Below are positions 34,907-43,144 of a stretch of DNA of 64,000 nucleotides, in pieces. The stretch lies in NCBI RefSeq assembly GCF_024498075.1, contig NZ_JANHOF010000001.1:806001-870000 (forward strand), in the 5' to 3' direction. The notes beneath the pieces were generated by a model. It was given only the letters and a program-made list of their open reading frames with translations, made no database searches and was not told where the DNA came from. Origin of the DNA: Paenibacillus mendelii (GTDB lineage Bacteria; Bacillota; Bacilli; Paenibacillales; Paenibacillaceae). Position 1 is the stretch's first letter, and the number at the start of each line of letters is the position of its first letter. Position numbers and translations under genes: made by a program.

Positions 34907-36055
34907 ATGCATCGGATAATCAAGTTATATCTCGGATTGCTTCTTCTCTTCGTCCTATCCGGCTGCTGGAGCTCGAAGACGATTCAGCATATGGATTACG
35001 CAACGGCGATCGGCCTGGATTACAAGGATGGATTCTATATAACGTATATACAAGTATTAAGCTTCTCCCAGGTGGCCAAGACCGAAACCATGGAAATCGG
35101 GAAAAGCATTCCGGTCTGGGTCGGTAAAGGGCAAGGAAAAACCGTATCCGAAGCGTTATCCTCCCTTTATCGAACCTCACAGCTCCGCGTATATTGGGGG
35201 CACGTTAGAGCTATTGTGTTCAGCGATGCATTTGCCAGAAATAAGCAAGCCTTACAGCAAGCTTACGATTCAATCAACCGATATCGGGAGATCCGCTATA
35301 ACATACTAGTCTATGGCACGAAAGAACCGCTGCCCAAAATATTAACGCAGCAGTCCATTCTGAATCTCTCCCCTCTGGATACGATCTTGGATTCGCCTCA
35401 AGACAGCTATGAGCAGCAATCCGAAATTGCACCCCAATATGCATTTAGAGTGATTTCGGAAATAAATGAACCTATGCGCGCTACCTATCTTCCTACGCTC
35501 GCTACAACCGACGAGAGCTGGACAGAGAATGAGAAGAAAAAATCCATGTTCCTTAACGACGGCGCCTACATTATGCAAAATAAGGAGTTCAAGGGCTGGT
35601 TCTCGCTCGATGATCTCATTGGCAGCAAATGGATGGAAAAGAGGACGAAACGGTTTCTGATCAATGTTCCTGCCGGCGACAATCCTCATATTGCGATTTC
35701 GCTAAACAATCCCCGTTATCGGATTAAACCATATATCGATAAGAACGAAGTTAAGTTCAATATCGATGTGCGGATAAAGGGCAATGTCGAGGAAATGACA
35801 GAAAACTATTCGATAAGCAAGCTGGAAGCCGAAGCGGCAGCAGTCGTTCGTAGCCAGATCCTTCACACCTACCGGAAAGGGCTTCCGAATCAAACGGATA
35901 TCTTGAATCTATTAGGTGTGTTCTATCGTAATCAACCGCGTGAGTGGCAGCGGTTGAATAAAATGAACAAGATCGTGCTTAAAGAGGATACCTTGAATAA
36001 GATTTCAGTCAAGATTACGCTGATTCACACCGGTAAGTACAAGGCCAGAATATAA
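34907..36055 (+). CDS. Ger(x)C family spore germination lipoprotein
   Basis: A 382-residue C subunit. The signal peptide ends in the lipobox LSGC (Cys20, then WSSKTIQ), so it is lipid-anchored to the spore inner membrane. The three-domain GerC fold is expected. It follows the A subunit by one base, with AAGGAGGAG overlapping the end of that gene. Order B-A-C differs from the A-B-C order of gerA in B. subtilis. Confidence 0.93.
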   Translation: MHRIIKLYLGLLLLFVLSGCWSSKTIQHMDYATAIGLDYKDGFYITYIQVLSFSQVAKTETMEIGKSIPVWVGKGQGKTVSEALSSLYRTSQLRVYWGHVRAIVFSDAFARNKQALQQAYDSINRYREIRYNILVYGTKEPLPKILTQQSILNLSPLDTILDSPQDSYEQQSEIAPQYAFRVISEINEPMRATYLPTLATTDESWTENEKKKSMFLNDGAYIMQNKEFKGWFSLDDLIGSKWMEKRTKRFLINVPAGDNPHIAISLNNPRYRIKPYIDKNEVKFNIDVRIKGNVEEMTENYSISKLEAEAAAVVRSQILHTYRKGLPNQTDILNLLGVFYRNQPREWQRLNKMNKIVLKEDTLNKISVKITLIHTGKYKARI

Positions 36056-36059
36056 GACA

Positions 36060-36102
36060 AAAGCAGCTGACCGGCGTCCTAGTGACGTCAGTCAGCTGCT
36101 TT
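36060..36102. terminator. Bidirectional terminator after the ger operon
   Basis: A 12-bp perfect stem AAAGCAGCTGAC/GTCAGCTGCTTT between convergent genes. Confidence 0.75.
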
Positions 36103-36114
36103 GCTATGCCTCAC

Positions 36115-36555
36115 TTACAGAAGCGGATATAGAATCTCGGTCTGCAGCTTATACGGATCCTCATCCCAATGGCCGTAGATTTCCATGGACGGATAGGTCC
36201 GCTGCCTGCCTGAGGCTTGAATCGCTTGGCGAATACTGTCATGCGTGGCGCCTAACTGGCTGTATGGGCCGATATGTTTCCAGTACGCATAATGATGAAA
36301 GCTTACTTCCCTCTTCATCAGCACAGAGTCCGATTCTACCGGCGAAAGAAGCTCAACGCCCGCAAACAATAAATTATCGCAATCATAGAGGACATGATTG
36401 ATACCGTTATGAGACAGCTTCTTCCCCCGAACTTCCGTCCAAACCTCATCCAGCAGCTTCTTGATCGCATCGCCGTAGCTTTTGCTAGGTTCAACCTGCT
36501 TCGTAACCCCATACAGCTGAAAGGTTCTTGTTTCATTCATAATCATCAAATTCAT
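36115..36555 (-). CDS. GyrI-like / AraC effector-binding domain protein
   Basis: A 146-residue protein made only of the GyrI-like small-molecule-binding domain found at the C terminus of some AraC regulators (pattern FHHYAYWKHIGPYSQLGATHDSI). Stand-alone members bind drugs or other hydrophobic molecules. The ATG at 36555 follows GGAGAG at nine bases. It has no clear operon partner. Confidence 0.7.
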   Translation of the reverse strand: MNLMIMNETRTFQLYGVTKQVEPSKSYGDAIKKLLDEVWTEVRGKKLSHNGINHVLYDCDNLLFAGVELLSPVESDSVLMKREVSFHHYAYWKHIGPYSQLGATHDSIRQAIQASGRQRTYPSMEIYGHWDEDPYKLQTEILYPLL

Positions 36556-36582
36556 ATCGATACGCTCTCCCCGCACTCTCAT

Positions 36583-36870
36583 TGCAATTCGCCTTGAAGG
36601 CTGCCATTCTATGTAAACCGTACACTATCAATATACCGAACATATGATCTTGTGTAAACCATTAAGAAATCTTACGGTCACCAAATCGTATATGTCAGCT
36701 TTCCACATCATTTCATAAACCTTCGCTGCCCTCGCTTTTTCTCGAGCATTAGTTACGAGTCAGCTTGATTGTAAATTTCGGGAGGCCTATTGCTTGATTT
36801 CTCGTTACTGCGCCGACGGGTCAATGCCATCCTCTCAAATATTTGCGGCAGCTGGGAGCGATCACTGGGC
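36583..36870. other. Intergenic stretch without recognised features
   Basis: The space between the GyrI-like gene and the ABC exporter terminator carries the former's promoter region. I see no supported gene or repeat in the rest; short frames there are extensions of shadow frames of the ABC gene. Confidence 0.5.
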
Positions 36871-36872
36871 AA

Positions 36873-36909
36873 AGAGACCCATGAACGGTTGTAACGTTCA
36901 TGGGTCTCT
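36873..36909 (-). terminator. Terminator of the ABC exporter operon
   Basis: A 15-bp perfect stem AGAGACCCATGAACG with its complement and a 7-base loop lies just past the stop codon; the minus strand continues TTTGCC. Confidence 0.8.
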
Positions 36910-36918
36910 ATAAACCTT

Positions 36919-38634
36919 TTACCGATTGTACTGAGCGTGATGCAGCCGGCTGTAGATACCGCCCGAAACAACCAATTCCTGATGCTTGCCCTGCTCGGCA
37001 ATGCCATCTTCATTGACGACAATAATACGGTCCGCATTCTTGATCGTAGTCAGCCGATGTGCGATCACTAGTGTCGTTCTTCCTACAGACAGATCGGACA
37101 AGGACTGTTGAATGGCCGCTTCCGTCTCCGTGTCCAGTGCAGAAGTTGCCTCATCCAGAATGAGGATAGGAGGATTCTTAAGAAACATTCTGGCAATCGA
37201 CAGCCGCTGCTTCTGTCCCCCTGACAGCTTCACGCCGCGTTCCCCGATAATCGTGTCGATTCCTTCTGGCAGCTTATGGATCAGCTCTTCCAGCGAAGCA
37301 CGCCTTGCCGCTTCCCAAATCTCTTCTTCCGTGGCTTTCAAATCGCCGTAAGCAATATTCTCGCGAATTGTCCCGGAGAAGAGGAACACATCCTGTTGAA
37401 CGATACCGATATGCTTACGCAGCGACTCAAGCTCAATCTTCCGTATATCGACCCCATCAACAGTAATTCTGCCTGTATCCACATCATAGAATCGCGGCAG
37501 CAGGCTGCAAATCGTCGTTTTGCCGGCCCCGGATGGTCCTACGAACGCAATCGTTTCCCCCGCATGAATGGTCAGATCGATATCCTGCAAAATTTTCCGG
37601 TTCGGCTCATACCCGAACGTGACGCCTTCGAATTGAATGTCCCCTTTGACCGCATTCATCCGAATGGCATCTGGCGAATCCGCAATATCCGGCTCCGTAT
37701 CGATGATCTCAATATACCTTTTGAAGCCCGCTATACCTTTAGGATAGCTCTCGATCACAGCATTTATCTTTTCGATCGGGCGGAAGAAGATATTGGACAG
37801 CAGCAGGAAGGCCATAAATTCGCCCATATCCAGCTTGCCTTTAATAAAGAACCAGGCGCCGCATATCATCACGAAGACCGTAATGAGACGCATCATCATA
37901 TAGCTGACCGATATGCTCTTCGCCATCGTTTTGTACGCTAGCAGCTTCGTCTCGCGAAACTTCTGATTGTCGACCGCGAACAGCTTCTTCTCATGAGCTT
38001 CGTTAGCGAACGATTGAACCACGCGAATGCCGCCGACGTTATCCTCGATACGGGCATTGAAATTGCCCACGTCTCCGAATAAACGTCTGTACGTTGATGT
38101 CATCTTGCCGCCGAATACGATAATCAGCCAGGCCATCAACGGGATAATGATAAAGGTCAGCAGCGCCAGCTCCAAATTAATATAAGCCATGAGAGAGAAT
38201 GCACCGACGAGCGTCATCACTGCAATGAAAACATCCTCGGGACCGTGGTGGGCTACTTCTCCGATATCGTTCAGGTCATTCGTAATTCTACCAATCAGAT
38301 GACCGGTTTTATGATTGTCGAAAAACCGGAACGACAGCTTCTGAATATGCCCGAACATCTTTCTGCGCATATCCGTCTCGATGTTGATCCCCAGCATATG
38401 TCCCCAATACGTCACGACATAATTAAGTGCCGTGTTCAACGCATAAATACCGAACAATGCCAGACAAGCCAGCACGATGAGCGGCCAGTCCTCTCCAGGC
38501 AATAAGTCATTGATAAAGGTGCTTACCGCCAGCGGAAAGGCAAGCTCGAGCAATCCGGCAAGAATCGCACAAGTGAAATCTAAAAAGAATAGCCCTTTAT
38601 AAGGACGATAGTATGAAAAAAAACGGCGCAGCAC
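36919..38634 (-). CDS. ABC exporter, fused membrane and ATPase domains
   Basis: A 571-residue half-transporter of the multidrug/lipid exporter type. Six membrane helices (about 15-300) precede the ATPase domain with Walker A GPSGAGKTT, signature LSGGQKQR, Walker B ILILDEATSALD and the H-loop IAHRLTT. It would act as a homodimer. A GTG start at 38634 follows GGAGAG at nine bases. It is the second gene of an operon with the unknown small protein at 38666, so that protein may regulate it. Confidence 0.93.
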   Translation of the reverse strand: MLRRFFSYYRPYKGLFFLDFTCAILAGLLELAFPLAVSTFINDLLPGEDWPLIVLACLALFGIYALNTALNYVVTYWGHMLGINIETDMRRKMFGHIQKLSFRFFDNHKTGHLIGRITNDLNDIGEVAHHGPEDVFIAVMTLVGAFSLMAYINLELALLTFIIIPLMAWLIIVFGGKMTSTYRRLFGDVGNFNARIEDNVGGIRVVQSFANEAHEKKLFAVDNQKFRETKLLAYKTMAKSISVSYMMMRLITVFVMICGAWFFIKGKLDMGEFMAFLLLSNIFFRPIEKINAVIESYPKGIAGFKRYIEIIDTEPDIADSPDAIRMNAVKGDIQFEGVTFGYEPNRKILQDIDLTIHAGETIAFVGPSGAGKTTICSLLPRFYDVDTGRITVDGVDIRKIELESLRKHIGIVQQDVFLFSGTIRENIAYGDLKATEEEIWEAARRASLEELIHKLPEGIDTIIGERGVKLSGGQKQRLSIARMFLKNPPILILDEATSALDTETEAAIQQSLSDLSVGRTTLVIAHRLTTIKNADRIIVVNEDGIAEQGKHQELVVSGGIYSRLHHAQYNR

Positions 38635-38665
38635 GCAAAATCACTCTCCAAAATCAATCCATAAT

Positions 38666-39058
38666 TTAGTTTTCTTCGTTCGTCTCAACGAATGCATCTT
38701 GCTGCTCCGGCTTCATCCTGTCATCTTCCTGCAGCTCGAATAAATACATATAGTCGCTGATCACCTGCTCAATGGCTTTGAGTTCACCGCTGATTACCGG
38801 ATGGATCGATTGAAACTCTGTTTCCCCAAGCTGTCTCGACAAGGTCGCGCGCTTAATATGCAGCTGCTCCAGAAAGGTCAGAATTCTCCCTCTTCTGTAC
38901 GTTTGGGCACCGCCGCTTCCCGGTTCACCGCCACGCCTTCTATGATGCTCACCACGATGCTCTCCACGATGACCGCGACCTCTTCCTTTCCCACGGTCGT
39001 CTAGCGGCGAGACAATTGCAGGACGAGCTTCCGGTCTGTCAAATTGGCCTTGTTTCAT
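38666..39058 (-). CDS. Unknown Arg/Gly/His-rich small protein, possible regulator
   Basis: A 130-residue protein I do not recognise. Residues 22-50 are a run of Arg, Gly and His (GKGRGRGHRGEH...), likely disordered and basic. Residues 54-108 look helical (RGRILTFLEQLHIKRATL, ELKAIEQVISDYMYLFEL) and could be a winged-helix-like or dimerising region; the tail is acidic. The ATG at 39058 follows AAGGAGG at five bases. It precedes the ABC exporter by 31 bases, and its promoter is covered by a perfect inverted repeat. A repressor of its own operon is a guess from this layout. Confidence 0.6.
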   Translation of the reverse strand: MKQGQFDRPEARPAIVSPLDDRGKGRGRGHRGEHRGEHHRRRGGEPGSGGAQTYRRGRILTFLEQLHIKRATLSRQLGETEFQSIHPVISGELKAIEQVISDYMYLFELQEDDRMKPEQQDAFVETNEEN

Positions 39059-39072
39059 TACAGCCTCCTTTC

Positions 39073-39116
39073 TGTATACATTCGTATACATCTGTTGATG
39101 TATACGAATGTATACA
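39073..39116. repeat. Perfect inverted repeat with 20-bp arms over the promoter
   Basis: Two perfectly complementary 20-base arms (39073-39092 and 39097-39116) flank TGTT. Each arm itself holds GTATAC twice (TGTATACATTCGTATACA). It covers the -10 and the whole leader of the operon at 39058, ending 15 bases before the start codon. It looks like two operators in mirror arrangement, or an RNA hairpin. Confidence 0.85.
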
Positions 39117-39135
39117 ATCCCAAGGCGGTTGTCAA
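39107..39135 (-). promoter_or_regulatory. Promoter under the inverted repeat
   Basis: On the minus strand TTGACA (exact) and TACATT are 17 bases apart; the -10 lies inside the inverted repeat. Confidence 0.6.
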
Positions 39136-39178
39136 TAGGCTCGCGCAAGATTTTCCGGATTATTTTGTAAACTTGCTC

Positions 39179-40471
39179 TTAAATCCCCTTTACAATTCGC
39201 TCTGCCCGTTGACGAACTTGCCTGTACAGCTCGTCTTCATTAATGGTCAACAGCTTTCTTCCCTGCATAAGGAGCCTGCCATTCACCATTACCGTGTCGA
39301 CATCCGATCCGCTGGCTGCGTAAGCCAGCAGCGATTCGATATTATGAACCGGCTGCAGATGCGGTTTTCTCATATCGACGAGAATCAAATCCGCCTTCTT
39401 GCCCGCCTCCAATGTGCCAACCTCGTGGTCAAGACACAGCAGCTTCGCACTCTCCAGTGTCCCCATGCCGAGCGCATGGCTTGCAGGTAGTATCGTTGGA
39501 TCACCGTAATCGAGCTTCTGCAGCCACGCTGCTGCCCTCACGGTTTCGAACATATCCAGCGTCGTTGCGCTGCCCGCTCCATCCGTACCAAGCCCCACCG
39601 TAATACCTTGGCGCAGGCATTCTGCTACGGGTGCAATACCGCAGCCCAGCTTCAAATTGCTAATCGGATTATGTGCGATACCGCCTCGCATACCGTGCAG
39701 CAGCCGAATATCCTTTCGCGTCAGATGAACGGCGTGTGCAAGCAGCACATGGGCGCGATCGAACATTCCTATGTGGGCCAAATATTCCGTTGGCGTCACA
39801 CCGTACTTATCACGGATCTTGACGACCTCTTCCTTCGTCTCCGCCAAATGGATATGGATGGGAAGCTTCCGGGATTCCGCATAAGCAATCGTTTCCTTCA
39901 ATGGCTCAGGGGGACATGTGTATGGCGAATGCGGCCCGATCATCGTCGTAATTCGGCCATCCGCCGCTCCCGACCATCGTTCGACCAAATCAATCGCTTC
40001 GCTCATTCGTCGCCCGCCGTCATCCTGCAGAAACACTAACCCGCGGGTTAACGATGCACGCATGCCCACACTCTTCACAGCTTCAGCGATTTGGCCCATT
40101 TGGATATACATGTCCGCGAAGCATGTCGTACCGCTCCGTATCATCTCCGCCATGGCCAGTTGTGAGCCCCAGTAAATATCCTCCGGCGTCATGTTCGCTT
40201 CCGCTGGTAGCATCTTTCGGTCGAGCCAATCCATCAGCTTCATGTCATCGGAGAAAGCCCGCAGCAGGCTCATCGGCGAATGCTGATGCGCATTAATAAA
40301 GCCCGGCATAGCGGTAAAACCTTCACCTTCGATCACCTGATCAACCTCTGATATATCAACAGATACACCCAGCTCCACGATGCGGTCATCCTCAATCAGA
40401 ATATTCCCTTTATAGGGCGCTTCTCCTTCTATCATCGTAATGATCAGACCATTTCGTATCCCAGTTCTCAT
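39179..40471 (-). CDS. Amidohydrolase (SAH/MTA deaminase-like)
   Basis: A 430-residue metal-dependent hydrolase of the chlorohydrolase/MtaD group, which deaminates S-adenosylhomocysteine, methylthioadenosine, guanine analogues and similar compounds. Metal site: GFINAHQHSP, HIHLAETKEE, HAVHLTRKDI and GLGTDGAGS. The ATG at 40471 has GGAGG about eleven bases upstream; the frame to 40531 is not supported. Its promoter at 40564-40594 has the 19-base spacing and central palindrome of MerR-controlled promoters. Confidence 0.85.
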   Translation of the reverse strand: MRTGIRNGLIITMIEGEAPYKGNILIEDDRIVELGVSVDISEVDQVIEGEGFTAMPGFINAHQHSPMSLLRAFSDDMKLMDWLDRKMLPAEANMTPEDIYWGSQLAMAEMIRSGTTCFADMYIQMGQIAEAVKSVGMRASLTRGLVFLQDDGGRRMSEAIDLVERWSGAADGRITTMIGPHSPYTCPPEPLKETIAYAESRKLPIHIHLAETKEEVVKIRDKYGVTPTEYLAHIGMFDRAHVLLAHAVHLTRKDIRLLHGMRGGIAHNPISNLKLGCGIAPVAECLRQGITVGLGTDGAGSATTLDMFETVRAAAWLQKLDYGDPTILPASHALGMGTLESAKLLCLDHEVGTLEAGKKADLILVDMRKPHLQPVHNIESLLAYAASGSDVDTVMVNGRLLMQGRKLLTINEDELYRQVRQRAERIVKGI

Positions 40472-40563
40472 TCTCTCATCGTCCTCCCTGCAATCAGATG
40501 CTCCTGTTTTCTTGGACACATCTTCCAGCAATCATATTGGCAGCTAAGCGGCTACATATGGAA

Positions 40564-40594
40564 ACGATAAGCGTTGACGCAGCGTCAACGTCAA
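40564..40594 (-). promoter_or_regulatory. MerR-type promoter with 19-bp spacer and palindrome
   Basis: On the minus strand TTGACG and TATCGT are 19 bases apart, too wide for normal use, and the spacer is filled by the perfect 9-1-9 palindrome CGTTGACGCAGCGTCAACG (40572-40590). This is the layout of promoters twisted into activity by MerR-family activators. No MerR gene is in the window. Confidence 0.7.
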
Positions 40595-40765
40595 GTCTTA
40601 TTAGCTCACAGCATACACCTAGCTAATTTTAACTCCCAAGCGCTTCCTCTCTGTGAATATTTTCTTGATAATTTTCAGGACTGTATGTCACAAAATCAAC
40701 CGTCCATCCGTCTTGTGTAGGAACGCTTATGAAACAACAGACCATTCAACAGGAGTGATGATGAA

Positions 40766-41206
40766 ATGAGATTCAATTACCGTGACGCCAACCCGCAAGC
40801 CTTCCAAGCTTTGATCCGAATGGAACAGTACGCAAGCAGTACCGATATCGATCCCGCATTGAAGGAATTGATAAAAATCCGCGTCTCTCAGCTCAACGGC
40901 TGCGCCTTCTGCATCAACATGCACACCAAGGATGCGCGAAAACATGGTGAAACCGAACAGCGTCTATACTTGCTGAATGCATGGAGAGAAACCTCTCTCT
41001 ATACAGCAGAAGAAAGAGCGGCATTGGCTCTAGCGGAAGCCGTCACCCGTATCGGTGACGCAGGCGTCACCGATGATCTATACGAGTCGGTAAGAGCGCA
41101 CTTTAACGAGAAGCAGTTCGTCGACCTCATCTTTGTTATCAACACGATAAACAGCTGGAACCGGATGGGGATCAGCAGCGGCATGGAGCCTGGCGATTAC
41201 GAATAA
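40766..41206 (+). CDS. Carboxymuconolactone decarboxylase/AhpD-like protein
   Basis: A 146-residue AhpD-like protein with the redox motif CAFCINMHTKDAR; the two cysteines and the histidine form a peroxidase/thiol-relay site in AhpD relatives. Such small proteins are thought to reduce peroxides or act as thiol adaptors. CAGGAGTG precedes the ATG. It is divergent from the amidohydrolase with the MerR-type palindrome between them. Confidence 0.9.
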   Translation: MRFNYRDANPQAFQALIRMEQYASSTDIDPALKELIKIRVSQLNGCAFCINMHTKDARKHGETEQRLYLLNAWRETSLYTAEERAALALAEAVTRIGDAGVTDDLYESVRAHFNEKQFVDLIFVINTINSWNRMGISSGMEPGDYE

Positions 41207-41222
41207 AGACTTAAGCTGCAAT

Positions 41223-41272
41223 TGCCCAAAGAGGAAACCTCCGCTTCATGCGGGAGATTTCCTCTTTGGGCA
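41223..41272. terminator. Bidirectional terminator
   Basis: A long, nearly perfect stem of about 21 bp (TGCCCAAAGAGGAAA ... TTTCCTCTTTGGGCA) lies between convergent genes. Confidence 0.85.
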
Positions 41273-41309
41273 TTAACTTTAATGTAACGTTATCTACGGC
41301 TATATGAAA

Positions 41310-42236
41310 TTATCCAACTTCCACAGCTGGTACAGACGGTACCTCGGGCAAGTGCGACACGACCACCGTATAAATCGTTACCTTGTTGCCGATAATCGGA
41401 CCATGGGCAGCGGCATCACTGCCATGGGCCGAACCGGATGAGTGACTGCCATGGCCTGCGGTTGTGTCAGGATGGGGACTTCCATGAGCCATGTTCTCAC
41501 GCTTCCCTTCACCGGCTGACGCCGAATGTGCCGACTCGTTGCCCGCTGCCCGTTCAGCTGCAGCCGCCTCGGCACGTCGTGCATGAGCATGCCGGAAAGA
41601 GTCGCTATTCGACCAGCCATGGAAGGCCTCCTCATTCTCCCATGTTGTGCACACACGGATTTCTTCGTTCCCTTGAGCATTCTTGGCATGGAGTACATCC
41701 ATCCTGATGAATCCCGGGAAGGTATGTACGCTTTTGGGCGTCCGAAACCGCTCCATCACCCCTTCTGCATAGCCTGCACGCACTTCAATCACATTCTCAA
41801 CTACGATCATGCCTTTATCGCCTCTCTCCTCCATCTTGTTAAGCGACTTCAGATAGTCAGCTACTTCCATGGCCTGCTCGCCGCCCATTAGAGCATGCTG
41901 CAGCAAAGGAATTCCATGAGGCCCTGCGGCAGCCGCCATACGCGGAAATCTGCCGATCATCGCCTTAACCAGCTCCAATTCACCCAACATTGCAGCGGCA
42001 AATACGTCCATCCGCGCTCCCTTGGAGAGCAGCCATTCCGCAATATCCCTCCTGCCGACATGCGATGCTGCGCCTAAAGCTGTCTCCCAATCATCACCGC
42101 CCCAATTCATAGAGGCATGCAGCAGTCCGGGTTCCTGCTCGAGAAGCGCTTGAACCTTATTCAAATCCGCGTGTGCCGCCCCTACAAACTCCCTTACTAA
42201 AGCCATATCCAGGCTCGCTCCTGCCATTATTTTCAT
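41310..42236 (-). CDS. Ankyrin-IsdG fusion, probable heme-degrading monooxygenase
   Basis: A 308-residue two-part protein. Residues about 14-135 look like ankyrin repeats (ETALGAASHVGRRDIAEWLLSKGA). Residues 142-219 plus 279-295 match IsdG/IsdI heme monooxygenases: Asn148, Trp208 and His218 have the same spacing (60, then 10) as the catalytic Asn7, Trp67, His77, and PIIGNKVTIYTVVV matches the last IsdG strand. Between them lies an insert of about 60 residues rich in His, Gly, Ser and Ala, in a place where IsdG has a short loop. It is last in the Fur-controlled uptake operon, so opening imported heme to release iron is the likely job. Confidence 0.82.
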   Translation of the reverse strand: MKIMAGASLDMALVREFVGAAHADLNKVQALLEQEPGLLHASMNWGGDDWETALGAASHVGRRDIAEWLLSKGARMDVFAAAMLGELELVKAMIGRFPRMAAAAGPHGIPLLQHALMGGEQAMEVADYLKSLNKMEERGDKGMIVVENVIEVRAGYAEGVMERFRTPKSVHTFPGFIRMDVLHAKNAQGNEEIRVCTTWENEEAFHGWSNSDSFRHAHARRAEAAAAERAAGNESAHSASAGEGKRENMAHGSPHPDTTAGHGSHSSGSAHGSDAAAHGPIIGNKVTIYTVVVSHLPEVPSVPAVEVG

Positions 42237-42322
42237 TCCTCCCGATAATCCTTATTTGGTTTAAAATCATGCGGCAGCGCGCAACCGCTGAATAGCTGCG
42301 GGTATAAACGTCTATGTCCTCT

Positions 42323-43144
42323 TTACAGTGCCGCTGATGAGGCTTTCTCAGGATATGGTTGCTGTCTTACGACGCCGCAAGGGAGGTATACAGGCACACC
42401 CTCATCGTCGTAAACCTTCGCCTCGATGCCAAATACGTCACGAAAAAAATCCGTCTTGAACAACTCGGAGGGCCTTCCTTCCCGTACGACCGCGCCTTTC
42501 TTGACAGCGACGATTCGGTCGCAATAGCGGGCCGCCTGATTCAGATCATGCAGCACCATGATGACCGTAATTCCTTGCTCCCGGTTCAAACGCCGAATCA
42601 GCTCCATCAGCTCCAGCTGATGGGCAATATCGAGATAGGTTGTCGGTTCATCGAGCAGCAGCGTTTCCGGACTTTGAGCCATGCACATTGCAAGCCATGC
42701 ACGCTGCCGCTCTCCGCCGGACAGCTCCAAGAGCGACCGGTGCTGCAGCGATTCCAGACTCGTCACCTGAAGCGCCCAATCCACCACGTCCTCATGCTTG
42801 CCCCTGCATTCCTCATACCATTTCAGATGAGGGTTCCGCCCCCTGCGAACGAGCTCGCGAACCGTAATATCGAGGGAGGACTCTTGGGTCTGAGCCAGCA
42901 TTGTCAAGCGCCTTGCGATCTCCTTGGTGTTCATCCCAGCCATATTCTGTCCGCCCATCATGATGACGCCCCGCTCCGGAGGAACCAGTCTTGCCAGCAT
43001 ACGCAGCACAGTTGACTTGCCGGATCCGTTAGGCCCGACGATGCCGAGCCATTCGCCTGGGGCAACAGAGAGATCGAATCCGTCAACAACAGGCTCTGAC
43101 CGGTAGCCGTATTTCAAATCGGATGCACACAGTGCATCGCTCAT
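42323..43144 (-). CDS. Iron/heme ABC transporter ATPase (FecE/HmuV type)
   Basis: A 273-residue ATPase: Walker A GPNGSGKST, signature ELSGGERQR, Walker B LLLDEPTTYLD and switch histidine VLHDL. The family energises uptake of heme, siderophores or cobalamin. Its start overlaps the permease stop by 4 bases. Together with the permease and binding protein it forms the importer that would feed the IsdG-like enzyme. Confidence 0.92.
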   Translation of the reverse strand: MSDALCASDLKYGYRSEPVVDGFDLSVAPGEWLGIVGPNGSGKSTVLRMLARLVPPERGVIMMGGQNMAGMNTKEIARRLTMLAQTQESSLDITVRELVRRGRNPHLKWYEECRGKHEDVVDWALQVTSLESLQHRSLLELSGGERQRAWLAMCMAQSPETLLLDEPTTYLDIAHQLELMELIRRLNREQGITVIMVLHDLNQAARYCDRIVAVKKGAVVREGRPSELFKTDFFRDVFGIEAKVYDDEGVPVYLPCGVVRQQPYPEKASSAAL

